From: Carya illinoinensis
Taxonomy: Eukaryota > Streptophyta > Magnoliopsida > Fagales > Juglandaceae
Assembly (NCBI RefSeq): GCF_018687715.1
Contig: NC_056759.1
Location: 35,058,385-35,122,384 of the forward strand
DNA: 64,000 bases
Reading direction: 5' to 3'
The notes under the pieces are model-generated. The model did not search any database and was not told where the DNA came from. It saw nothing but the letters and a program-made list of their open reading frames with translations. Positions within the stretch are counted from its first letter, which is position 1. Each line of letters begins with the position of its first letter. A program made the translations under genes and the position numbers. Positions 22,974 to 34,230 of this stretch are shown here, piece after piece.

Positions 22974-24582
22974 TGTTGGGTTGGGTTTTGATGCTAAGTT
23001 TACTATGTGAAAAGGGATTTCTGGATGAGCAGTTTAACCAGCTTCAGCAATTGCAAGATGAGAGCAACCCAGATTTTGTGGTGGAAGTTGTATCTCTCTT
23101 CTTTGAGGATTCTGAGAGGCTTCTCAATGAACTGGCCAAAGCTCTGTATGCACTTCGGTTCTCATCTTTCATCAAGTCTATTTTATGTCTCATTCTTGAT
23201 TTTCCTTCTTTTTTCCTTCCAAGAAATGCCTTTAAATTTTTTTTTTTCTTATTGTAGTTGGGTTCCTTTTAGATCTTCTTCTTCTTTTTTTAATCCAAAT
23301 ATCTTATTCAGAGAACAAGAGACTATAGATTTTAGAAAGGTGGATGCCCATGTTCACCAGTTCAAGGGCAGCAGCTCCAGGTGATTCTCTCTTTTCCCTA
23401 TTTTTCTTTTCCTTTTAGCCTCCTTTTGCTTTGAGAAAAAGCTTTTCTCAAGTATTCTGTGGGTTAACTCCTTAAAACAAGATTGAAGCGATTATATTTT
23501 CCATATATATAGATATATTAAGGTGACAGGTTTAGACTTGTTTCCTCATTCATTCCTGCAGTTTTTGCTGCATATTTTTTCCACTTTCAGAACCAAATTT
23601 ATCTAGCATGAGAAGCAGCACATGCATCACTGCTTACAGCTATATATTTTCGTATCACCATAGTTTCTTGAAGATGCAAATTCATAAGAGGAAAAAATAC
23701 GAACTTCATGATCCAAGCACGTGTATCCATTAATGTTGGTACCTATGGCTTGAGCCATTCATGATTCCCATGATACCAATGAGTACTGGAATTTCCGTAG
23801 AAAAATTCCAAGGCATGGACTTAGCTAGGCTAATAAGTTAAAATCGGCCGATCCAGATCTGGAATACAATTCCAGAAAATAAATGAAAGTTAAAGGTCCC
23901 ATCTTGCTGCACAAAATTCATTGACTGACTGTTCACTAGTACTGAGGCACAGAGGAAACTGTTTACTAGTTCCAACAGTACCCATTCCCCCCACATGAAG
24001 ACATTGACAATTTCACCAGGCTAGGCCACAGTTCTAAGGAAAGTACTCGGGCATTCTAAAGGAAACAAAAGAAGATTGCTGTAGGAAAAGTTGTTCTTTC
24101 ACTTTTCTTCCGTTATTAGATTTTTCATCACTAGGATCTTTATGGCAGTATTGGCGCGCATAGGGTTCAGAATGTCTGCATTACCTTCCGGAATTACTGC
24201 GAGGAGCAGAATGTTGAAGGGTAAGTTTTCTAATTACCACCCCATACTTTTACAAAAAATCTCTTATAATCCACATATCTTAGACCAAGCATGCATTTCT
24301 CTTTGGGATTAATGATCATGTTCTGATAGAGTAGAGCCTTGGCATAGGTGTCTCAAATGTCTGCAACAAGTAAAGCATGAGTATTCCCTTGTGAGAAACA
24401 AGCTTGAAACTCTGTTCCAGGTATGGAGAAGATCATTTTGTAGAGAACATATATGATATCGTTTAAGAAACGCTAGTTGTTCATCAGCTTTTTGGTCTCG
24501 AAGCCTTAACTTTGATCTATTCGTTTGCCTGTAGCTTGAGAAGCAGATTATAGCTGCCGGTGGATCACTTCCGGCCACATAG
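22785..24582 (+). CDS. AHP1: Histidine-containing phosphotransfer protein, AHP1 type, six exons
   Basis: Small four-helix HPt protein that relays phosphate from cytokinin-receptor histidine kinases to response regulators, moving between cytosol and nucleus. Exons: 22785-22847, 23015-23145, 23312-23380, 24149-24220, 24348-24420, 24535-24582; total 456 nt, 151 aa, the usual AHP length. The phospho-acceptor His80 sits in [14 protein letters not shown], and the Ser at the exon 3/4 junction is completed by splicing. The conserved [13 protein letters not shown] helix and the FRNYCEEQN segment are present, so the protein looks fully functional and is not a pseudo-HPt lacking the His. All introns are GT-AG. 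Intron 1 contains a (CT)20 run. The closest remembered relative is Arabidopsis AHP1; AHP2, 3 and 5 are alternatives. Confidence 0.93.
22931..22970. repeat. (CT)20 microsatellite in AHP intron 1
   Basis: An uninterrupted CT run between the first and second exons of the AHP gene. A pyrimidine tract this long could influence splicing, but it is about 45 nt from the acceptor. Confidence 0.95.
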
Positions 24583-25017
24583 TGAGATCAAGTATAGCTA
24601 GCTAGCTAGCTAGCTATATCTCTCAACGAGAGTCCAATATTGGATTTTAAGTTTGTAGAAAGTTGTTCATTTATTTCGTGTTAAGTTTTCTGCACGTCTA
24701 AGATCATGCTGAAGGGTTAATCCATGAGCTCGCCGGGGAGTGAAACGCTTATCATGAATTACTTGAGATTATATATGGATCAGTGAACAAAGAATGTGAA
24801 TAAACCCTTTCCATTTCGTCTCCAAATTAATTCTTCTTCATCGTGATTTTCTTCCAGTAATCATTTAATGTCGACAAAAACAAACGATCGATAGCTAGCC
24901 TTAAAAAGCACTAAGGTTCTGCTCATGACAGCCCTTGTCAGACATTCCACTGGATTATGTGGTACGTAAATAGTTCATGAAAAGAACCATGTATGCAACC
25001 TGGAAATCCCATATTAT

Positions 25018-25018
25018 A

Positions 25019-25044
<26 letters not shown>
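25018..25044. repeat. (TG)n microsatellite
   Basis: About thirteen TG units followed by GGGTGGGTGGGTG, in the spacer downstream of the AHP gene. Confidence 0.9.
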
Positions 25045-25052
<8 letters not shown>

Positions 25053-26001
25053 GGTGTTGAGGCGTCCTCTCTGTCATATATAATAATAAGCTAGCTGCAC
25101 ATTCAAAGCAAGTTAATGTACCTTTTACATCTGAAAACCATGCAGCGATCTTGAGCTAGCTAGCTACTCTTTGGTTGATGTTCGATCTCACATATTATAT
25201 AACAGTAGTACTAGCTGCTTTTGGTTCCAAGGCATTACAAAAACAAACCCTGTACGTGTAGGAGATCAGGAACTTGGATTTATTTTCTTCATTCTTTTTC
25301 AGTCATTTGATTTGATGAACACTAACCAATTAAGGAGTACTTACTGCTAAAATATTTAAGTCGGTTTTCGTTTTCTGTAAAATAATCCAATTAGCCGGAT
25401 ATTTATGAGTTTTCCGATCAGCGGTAGTACTAGAAATATTATACTTATGATCGTTTATGTGATGATATTGGGCATATTCTATGCATGACAGCATGATCGA
25501 GCTCATTATTCAATGAATTTGGTGGTGATCTTGTAATATTAGTCTACAATATTATATATTGGAGTTCTTCGATCCATTCATGTGCACCACGGTATATAGC
25601 CAATGACATATTTTAACGATAGAGGAGCTGCAAGAATAGTTGGCATATAAGCAATGAAATTGTGAATTGAAAAAGAAGATCGCCAAGCCCACGTTCTTGG
25701 TAATTAGATGCATGCAGATTAATTGTTTCTTTTTTAAATACAAAAAAAATCAAACAAGTATGATCGAATCATCATAACAATATTCAGTGAACATGCATGC
25801 ATGTGAATTAATTGAATAAGGTCAACTGTTTAAGCTGTCTCGGATCTGGGTTCTTGTCTCCTCGTCTACAGGTAAATGTGCAGGCAAGGACTAAAATACA
25901 AGCTGTAATTCAGAGAACCCGATGTATTTGTTCCACCACCTTGTTGGTCCTAGAGTATGTATTATGTAATAATTGTAATCCTCTCTTTGTTTACAATAAT
26001 A

Positions 26002-26032
<31 letters not shown>

Positions 26033-26283
26033 TATATGCAGCTAGCTAGCTAGCCATTCTTCAGATGATCATCATGATTGATGATGATGAGATATTATTG
26101 CATGAACTATATATTTAATTATTTATTTCTAGTCTAAAATATTGAATTTGCAATGCTGATCCGTGTGACCGATGCTTTTAGTTTTACTGGTAATATATAT
26201 CTTAATTTTACTTTCAGCTAGTAATTATATATATTCATGCTATAAACCGAAACCCCATTAATATATAATTGGGGTTTGATCAA

Positions 26284-26432
26284 TTACAAAAATATTATAT
26301 AAAATTATTTTTAAATACTCATTACGCACTATATTAATGTGATTAGTGCGTCACTTTTTATTAATAAAAAAATCAATTATATCAATAAAATATATATAAT
26401 AAATATGTAAAAATAACTATACGGAACATAAC
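26284..26432. mobile_element. MITE-like copy, family D
   Basis: It has the order shared with 41432-41585, 62625-62790 and 63390-63535: an end with AAATTATTTTTAAATACTCA, then CGCACTATATTAATGTGATT, an AT core, and a right end with TATGTAAAAATAACTATACG that is partly complementary to the left. Ends are approximate. Confidence 0.5.
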
Positions 26433-26584
26433 TTTTAAATTTAATCAATAACCTGAGTTATAGATCAATATATAGCTATATACAGGTTATAAATTAGCTT
26501 TCAAGGATTCCTAGGATCGAGATGATGGATGCCAATCAAGTGAGCAAATTTGAAAATAGAGAAGTCCTCCGAGGCCTGCAATAT

Positions 26585-26615
<31 letters not shown>

Positions 26616-29146
26616 GGAAGATGTCTCGTGAATATGAGACATTGACAAAAATGGGTAAATCATCATCATGACAACAAATATTTTAGGAGTTCAAGGCAGA
26701 TTCTGTGCTCGATCGGCAGATTTCTTCATTAATTTCAACATCATGTACTACGTACTTTCACTACATATTTTAATACAGTCGGATCAGATTGATATCATGA
26801 AATTCATGTGTGGCCTCATGTAACTACGTATTTCATTAATGTTAACAATTAACAAGTACTGGAATATGCATGCATGGCTCAATTGGTTGGGTGGTCATGA
26901 CCTTAATTCATTGAATCAATCATGTTGAAAATGAATTAAAATTTTAAACTTAGTCTTCTTCATGATAAACTTAACCTAGTACGTACCGTGCGTTGTTCGG
27001 AATTCCAAGAGGATTATGGCTACTTATAAGGAACTACGTATGTGTTTAATGCATGTGATCATCTTAATTTTTTTTTTTTAAATGAATATGCGAGATTTAT
27101 ACATTCTATAACTATATCTAATATTATCATTTATCTTCAAAATCAGGCCTCCCTGGATTCTCACCTCGAGCATTAATACTCCAAATTGCCTTCAATCGCT
27201 TAGAGCAAAACAAAACGAAAGGGAAAAGAGCAGTCCAAATGCCTCCGGATGCATGTAGCTGCTGCATGTCATGCCATGCGCAAATCTCCTCTGAAAGGAA
27301 AAGTATATATGCATATCAATGAAGACCAGCTTACCTCACAATCCACATCCGCCAAAATTCTTGAAGCCCTCTCAGGCCCTAAATCCACTGCCACGACAAC
27401 TTCAAGCCCCGCCTATAATCCAGAGGCCCATTATAGTTTCAAATTAAGCTCACACTTGTGGGCTTTGTGATTTCCTGCACTTAGCCCATCACACAGACAA
27501 CCAGAAAATGCAACCGAAAACGATGTGCGTATATGGTTAAAAAAAAAAAAAAAAAAAAAGGGATGGATAGACGAAAAACTGCTGGACCTAAGCATACTTA
27601 AGAAAAATATCTTTTATGGAAAACATGATGGCATAATGATCCTAATGTTTTCTGATAAATTATGTTATTCATCATGGATTTCATTTCATTATTCTCCGTC
27701 CATATTTTTAAGTGATTTTTTAATTTAAACTCTTGACATTTCTTATTAAGATTAAAAAATAGTATTTCTTTGATATTAAAAAAAAAATCTATTTGAAAAA
27801 GTTATTTTTTGATATCAATATTTGCAGTTTTAGTATGTACAAGTCTCGTTTACTCTTTTATTTTAAAAAATAAATCTAAAATTTATATGAAAAAATTATT
27901 ATTTTTGATAATAAACTCTTTTTTTTTTTTAAAAAAAGAAGCCCGCAATTTTAAATATTTTAAAATTGTATCTAAATAGTATAATGAAAAAAATTTTATC
28001 CTCATTCTCGATCTCCTAATTAGAGAACTGGTGCCACCTCAAATTTGCAAAGAATAATATTAGAGGCGGTCCAGCATGTACAGTAGAGCTTGCCTTTAGT
28101 GTATTTCAATCTTTTTTTTTTTTTTTTTTTTTTTTATAACATGAAAAAATAAAAAATAACATTTCCCTTTACCTCTTCGAAAGAATCACAAATCATATTG
28201 ATTTTTATTTTATTTTATTTTATTATAATAAATATGTAATATATGGATGATAAGCAGAACAAATCAATTAGTTAATCAAATAAATAATAAAAAATAATTT
28301 TTTAATATATAGCAATAATTTTATATACTCTCCGCATATTCTATTGATTTGATTAGTTATATCAATTTTTTTTAATATATATATAATTATATTAAAATAT
28401 ATATATATAATTATATAAAAATAACTATATATAAAATATTTATTTAAGTATAGAAAATCCGTCTTCCAGTCCAACAAAGAATGACTGGTTGAGATGAATG
28501 ATCCTTATCTACTCCAACCAGCGGTACCAGTACAACTGTACAAGAACGTACGCGGAAACCCCCTCAACCAGAGTGAGTATGGCCCAACAGGCAACAGCAT
28601 CCAGCCGAACCATATCTACTTCCTCTTCACCTTCCTACAATTACTTTAAAACCCGCTGGGCCCAAAATTTGAATCCTGGAAACTGCCCCCCCCCATTTAC
28701 TCCCCCCCGCCCCTCAGTCTCTCTCTCTGCGCATCTCTTTATCTTGCATCTCCAGCTCTCCACCATAACCCCTCGAGTCCCAATCCCATTTCGCTATCAT
28801 CGATTCATCACAGCCTCAAAAAAAAAAAAAAAGAGAGAGAAAGAAATAATGGCTAAAACGAAAGTGACCCGTCAAGCCGAAGAACAAAAAAAAGTAGCCC
28901 ATCAACCCCAAGACGGAAGCCAAAACCAACGAGCCAAACCTATGGATGACCCTTCAGAGAAGCTCCAGAGCCTCAAGTCCCTCAATTCTCTCCTGCTCAA
29001 AGAAACCTCTGAGCGCAGACAACAGGTCGAGTCCTTGGAACAAGCCAAGGAGTCCTTGGAGGCCGAGTTGACACTGTCTACGATGGAAAAGAAGGTTCTG
29101 GAGTCCGAGTTGAAACGGGCAACTGAGGAAAGTGTTGGGTTGGAGT

Positions 29147-29670
29147 TGTTGTGAAAAACGATGACAATGAATTGAAAAAATAACACCGAATGAGAAAACG
29201 ATCACACACGCAATCACACACGACACAAGATGTACGTGGTTCGGCAAATTGCCTACGTCCACGGGAGCTGCAGAGGATTTTTATTATTGAGGAATCACAC
29301 TACAAGATGGGTCACAACACTGTTCATCCACAGTGTTTTCGTAGCTGCTCTGTTACAGACTTAAGAGGCAAAAATCAGATTTATAGTTCAAACGGCGGAA
29401 TCCCTAAATCGTATGTTCGCTCGAGCGGCGTGTCGAGCGCGCGTCGAGCGAACTTCCCTTCCGCATCCCGCTCGAGCCCACTGTCGAGCTGACGTCGAGC
29501 GTTCGACTCTGCCTGATTTCGTTCGAGCGGCCAATGCCTCCGCTCGAGCGAACTCCTCCTGCTCGAGCTCACTGTCGAGCCAACATCGAGCGTTCGACTC
29601 TGCCTGACTTCGCTCGAGCGGCCAATGCCTCCGCTCGAGCGGTGTGGACCAGACTCCACAGCACTCAACA
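29147..29670 (-). repeat. 3' LTR of the young Copia element (element orientation)
   Basis: A 524-bp LTR with TG...CA ends. It contains a 90-bp internal tandem repeat and thirteen TCGAGC hexamers between 29420 and 29640. Relative to the other LTR it differs by one A/T change and two C/T changes. Confidence 0.95.
29420..29640. repeat. Array of TCGAGC palindromic words with 90-bp period inside the LTR
   Basis: Thirteen TCGAGC hexamers occur in about 220 bp, many extended to the 10-bp palindrome CGCTCGAGCG. The segment from about 29480 repeats from 29570 (period 90 bp), both carrying TCGAGCGTT(C)GACTCTGCCTGA and GCGGCCAATGCCTCCGCTCG. The same array is at 33980-34200 in the other LTR. It could be an enhancer-like block or a structured RNA region; no function is shown. 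Confidence 0.85.
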
Positions 29671-29760
29671 ATTCTCCCACTTGGAGACTGGTACACTCGC
29701 TGTATCTCCGTCTTCCTCAAACATGATATCCTCCACCTCTGCAACTCACTGCTCCTGTCT

Positions 29761-32700
29761 TCATTCTAGAAGACCAACTGAAGTTGCGCACAACTTCAGT
29801 TTCTCAAGCGTAACACCCTTTGTCAACATATCAGCAGGGTTCTTGCTTCCACATATCTTTTCAAGTAACAACTGTCCGTCATCTAACAATGACCGTATGA
29901 AGTGATACCTGATCTGAATGTGTTTGGTCCTGGAATGGAATGCTGGATTCTTGGCAAGGAATATGGCACTCTGACTATCACTGTAGAGAGTGCCTTTCTG
30001 ATTCTTCTTACCCAATTCTTCCAAGAAGCCTTGTAGCCATACCATCTCATTTGCAGCCTCTGACACTGCAATATACTCAGCTTCTGTTGTAGACAAAGAA
30101 ACTGTTTTCTGTAAATTAGAACCCCATGACACTGCAGTACCACCAAGCGTATAAACAAAGCCCGTGGTACTCTTTCTGCTGTCAATATCTCCAGCTAAAT
30201 CAACATCAACATAGCCCTGCACCTCCAAGCTCTCTCCAGAGAAACATAAACAGGTTTCTGAGGAACCCTTTAGGTACCTCAAAATCCACTTCACTGCTTC
30301 CCAATGTTGCTTTCCTGGGTTACTCATGTATCTACTCACAACTCCCACTGCATGGGCAATATCCGGTCTTGTACAAACCATAGCATACATAAGTGAACCA
30401 ATGGCTGAGGCATAAGGAACCTTACTCATGTAATCTCGTTCCTCCTCTGACTCTGGTGACTGATTCTTGCTGAGTCTGAAGTGACTTCCCAAGGGTGTGC
30501 CAACTGGTTTGGCCTTGTCCATGTTGAACCTGCTGAGTACCTTTTTCACATACTCAGCCTGTGAGAGTCTCAACGTACCTCTGACTCTGTCTCTGACAAT
30601 TCTCATGCCAAGGATTTGCTTTGCAGCTCCCAAATCCTTCATTGCAAAGTGCTCTGACATCTGCTTCTTCAGATTATTGATCTCATCAATACTAGCCCCT
30701 GCAATAAGCATGTCATCCACATACAACAACAAAATAATATAAGAATTGCCAAAATGCCTGACATAGCAACAGTGATCTGCCTGACATCTAATATACCATG
30801 CACTGTGCATAAAGTTGTCAAATTTCTTGTACCACTGTCTAGGAGCTTGTTTCAGGCCATACAAGCTCTTCTTCAGCCTGCAAACTGAACCTTCCTTTCC
30901 CTGTACCACAAACCCCTCAGGCTGGTGCATGTAGATGTCTTCTTCAAGGTCTCCATGAAGAAAGGCTGTCTTCACATCTAACTGCTCAAGAAATAGATCT
31001 TCAGTGGCAACCATAGCCAGTACCATCCTGATAGTTGTGATCTTTACCACAGGAGAAAAGATCTCAGAGTAGTCAATACCCTGCTTTTGTTGAAAGCCTT
31101 TTACAACAAGTCTAGCCTTGTACCTCTTACTGCCATCATGCTCAGTTTTCACCCGGTACACCCACTTGTTGTGTAATGCCTTCTTCCCTGATGGAAGTTC
31201 TGTCAACTCCCATGTCTGATTCCCTAGCAAGGAATCCATCTCGTCTTTCATGGCCAGCTCCCACTTGCTAGAATTCTCATCTTGCAAGGTTTCTTCATAA
31301 CTCTGCGGTTCTCCACCATCTGTCAACAGAATGTAATTCAAAGTAGGTGAGAAACGCTGTGGGGGACGTATAGTCCTAACTGACCTGCGAATTGCAACTG
31401 TAGGAGTAGACGGTTCTGAAACTGCCTGCGGAATAATAGGAATGGGTGTACTGGACCCACTCTCCCCGTCACTCTCATCTCTACACTGCACTGTGACCTC
31501 TGGTAGGTCATCCAATCCTACAAACTCGGACTCCTGAGGAGCTACTGCAGGAACTGTACTCGACTTATCCTTGTACATCATTTTCTCATTGAAAATCACA
31601 TTCCTGCTTCTTATGATTTTCCGACCCTGATCATCCCAGAAACGATAGCCAAATGCCTCGTCTCCATAGCCAATGAAATAACATTTCTTTGACTTAGCCT
31701 CAAGCTTACTGCGAGCATCAGAATCAACAAGCACATAAGAAAGACAACCAAAGGTTTTAAGGTGAGAAAACTTAACCTCTTTCCCGCTCCAAACCTCCTC
31801 AGGCAATCCACAATCCAGTGGAACTGATGGCCCTCTATTTATCAAATAAACGGCAGTGCTGGCTGCATCTGCCCAGAAAGTGGGTGGTAGTCCAGCGTGC
31901 AACCTCATGCTTCTAGCACGCTCATTAATGGTCCTGTTCATACGCTCAGCAACTCCATTTTGCTGTGGTGTCCCAGGAATGGTCTTCTCCATTCTGATAC
32001 CCTGAGCTGCACAGTACTCCTTGAACCCGCCATCAACATACTCACCACCATTGTCAGACCTCAAACACTTCAGTTTCAAGCCTGTCTCTGTCTCAACCAT
32101 GGCTTTCCAAATTTTGAAAACATTAAATACTTCAGATTTATGTTTCAAAAAATAAATCCATACCTTTCTACTATGGTCATCAATGAACGTAACATAGTAG
32201 CGAGAACCTCCAAGAGATGCAACTGGAGAAGGACCCCACACATCTGTGTGCACAAGATCAAGTCTTCCTGTCTTTGGCGTCCTGCCACTTTTCAAGAAGC
32301 TGACCTTCTTTTGCTTCCCCATAACACAACTCTCACACATACCGAGATCAACTGTCTTCAGTTCTGGTAGCTTGCCTCTAGACAGAAGTTCCGTCATGCC
32401 CTTCTGACTCATATGGCCAAGCCTACAATGCCACAAATCTGCTGTGCTCTCTGCAACGGTAGTAGCAATAGTGTCAATTAAACCAGTAGTCATATAAAGT
32501 GTACCAGTTTTCTTACCCCGAGCTAGTACCAATGCCCCTTTTGTGACCTTCCAGGTGCTATCTGAGAACACCACTGAATGACCACACTCATCAAGCTGCC
32601 CAACAGAAATGAGGTTCTTCTTCAACTCAGGAATGTGCCTGACCTTTTGCAAAGTCCATTTGTTCTTGCCAGGGAGTGCAATGTCAATGTCTCCCATCCC

Positions 32701-33666
32701 CACTACGTTCAAAGCCTCACCATCAGCCAAATATACCTTCCCAAAATCACCTGCAACATAATTCCTCATTAGTTCCCGGTGGGAAGATGTATGGAAGGAA
32801 GCCCCTGAATCCAGTATCCAGTCATCAACTGGACTATGAACTGCAAGCAATAGTGCATCCTGTACTTCTTCAGTTACCACATTAGCACTATCATTCTCCG
32901 TCTTCTTGGGGTTTTTGCAGTTTTTCTTTATGTGACCAGCTTTGCCACAATTCCAGCAAGTTGCCTGCTGACCAGGCCTCGACTTGCTCTTGCCCCTATA
33001 CTTTGATTTTGATCTTCCTCTGTTTGAATTCCTGTCATGTGATCTCCCTCGAGATTCAACATTCAGGGCTGAACTCAAACCCGAGGTCTCGCCTGAATCT
33101 TTCCTGCGCACCTCCTCAGCCAAAATCAAATCACGAATATCATCATACTTCAGTTTATTTTTACCAGCAGAATTACTAACAGCCATTCTCATGGCTTCCC
33201 AACTATTTGGCAATGAAGCCAATAGTATCAGTGCACGTATCTCATCATCAAATTCAATTTCAACAGACGACAATTGATTTGTGATAGTATTAAAATCATT
33301 CAGATGTTGTGCAACAGACGTACTATCTGCCATTTTCAAATTGAATAACTTTTTCATCAGATGTACCTTGTTATTCGCTGACGGCTTTTCATACATACCT
33401 GACAAAGCCGCCATGAGATCCGCCGTCGTCTTCTCCTTGATGACGTTGTGTGCAACGGATCTCGACAGGGTCAATCGAATAACCCCCAGAACCTGTCGAT
33501 CCAACAGATTCCAACTAGCATCATCCATCTTTTCCGGTTGCTACCCCAATAGTGGAAGATGGAGTTTCTTCCCATAGAGGTAGTCCTCTATCTGCATCCT
33601 CCAGTATCCAAAATCCGTGCCATCAAACTTCTCGATCCCCGATACCTTCAATTCATCTCCAGCCAT
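29761..33666 (-). CDS. Copia gag-pol polyprotein with one premature amber codon near its start
   Basis: One frame runs from ATG at 33664-33666 to a stop at 29761-29763. It is broken only by TAG at 33541-33543 after 41 codons; an internal ATG at 33526-33528 opens the remaining 1255 aa. In order: gag with zinc knuckle CWNCGKAGHIKKNC (about residue 190 of the long frame); aspartic protease ILDSGAS; GAG-pre-integrase and zinc-binding HCRLGH...CESC; integrase core with HTDVWGP, FIDDHSR and RSDNGGEY; reverse transcriptase with LDVKTAFLHG and YVDD; RNase H with STTEAEY, ending near ADMLTKG. All catalytic residues are present. Apart from the amber codon it looks capable of making active enzymes, which suggests recent mobility. 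Readthrough, internal initiation or a sequencing error are possible. Confidence 0.93.
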
Positions 33667-33692
33667 CGTTTCTCCTCAGACCCGAACCTTGA

Positions 33693-33704
33693 CTCTTGAT
33701 ACCA
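33693..33704 (-). other. Primer-binding site of the young Copia element
   Basis: On the minus strand the sequence next to the 5' LTR is TTGGTATCAAGAGTC. It resembles the initiator-methionine tRNA site TGGTATCAGAGC common in plant Copia elements, with one extra A. It lies 2 nt inside the LTR boundary at 33707. Confidence 0.75.
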
Positions 33705-33706
33705 AT

Positions 33707-34230
33707 TGTTGTGAAAAACGATGACAATGAATTGAAAAATTAACACCGAATGAGAAAACGATCACACACGCAATCACACACGACACAAGATGTACGTGGT
33801 TCGGCAAATTGCCTACGTCCACGGGAGCTGCAGAGGATTTTTATTATTGAGGAATCACACTACAAGATGGGTCACAACACTGTTCATCCACAGTGTTTTC
33901 GTAGCTGCTCTGTTACAGACTTAAGAGGCAAAAATCAGATTTATAGTTCAAACGGCGGAATCCCTAAATCGTATGTTCGCTCGAGCGGCGTGTCGAGCGC
34001 GCGTCGAGCGAACTTCCCTTCCGCATCCCGCTCGAGCCCACTGTCGAGCTGACGTCGAGCGTTCGACTCTGCCTGATTTCGCTCGAGCGGCCAATGCCTC
34101 CGCTCGAGCGAACTCCTCCTGCTCGAGCTCACTGTCGAGCCAACATCGAGCGTTTGACTCTGCCTGACTTCGCTCGAGCGGCCAATGCCTCCGCTCGAGC
34201 GGTGTGGACCAGACTCCACAGCACTCAACA
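33707..34230 (-). repeat. 5' LTR of the young Copia element (element orientation)
   Basis: A 524-bp LTR, 99.4% identical to 29147-29670. On the plus strand it is open from 34094 in the frame of the disrupted host gene, so an LTR-host chimeric frame of 579 aa (34094-35833) exists. The element itself is transcribed from the other strand. Confidence 0.95.

Larger units (their letters stand above)
24583..28848. other. Spacer of 4.3 kb between AHP and the coiled-coil gene
   Basis: AT-rich sequence with several TAGCTAGC runs (24596-24615, 25156-25166, 26040-26054), a TG microsatellite near 25018-25044, AT runs near 26004-26028 and 26586-26612, and a family D MITE-like copy at 26284-26432. The last 350 bp are open upstream in the frame of the coiled-coil gene, C-rich and then A/GA-rich, and look like its leader. 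I see no gene here. Confidence 0.55.

Noticed and set aside
24596..26054. TAGCTAGC runs as binding sites or a satellite
   Set aside because: Short, scattered and of differing lengths; no regular period or associated feature.
28498..28848. An upstream in-frame extension of the coiled-coil protein by 117 residues
   Set aside because: Low complexity with C-runs and A-runs; the ATG at 28849 in GAGAAAGAAATAATGG context starts a typical N-terminus, so the upstream part is more likely the leader.
29420..29640. CRISPR-like array in the LTR
   Set aside because: The repeated words are short palindromes at irregular spacing plus one 90-bp duplication inside a retrotransposon LTR of a plant; there are no spacers of even length and no cas genes.
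29388..29744. Arg/Ser-rich frames inside the LTRs (both strands)
   Set aside because: They are translations of the TCGAGC repeat array and have no protein-like features.
29147..34230. Treating the gap in the coiled-coil gene as a normal intron
   Set aside because: The boundaries are TG/CA LTR ends with a 5-bp target duplication, and the interval encodes a complete Copia polyprotein on the opposite strand.
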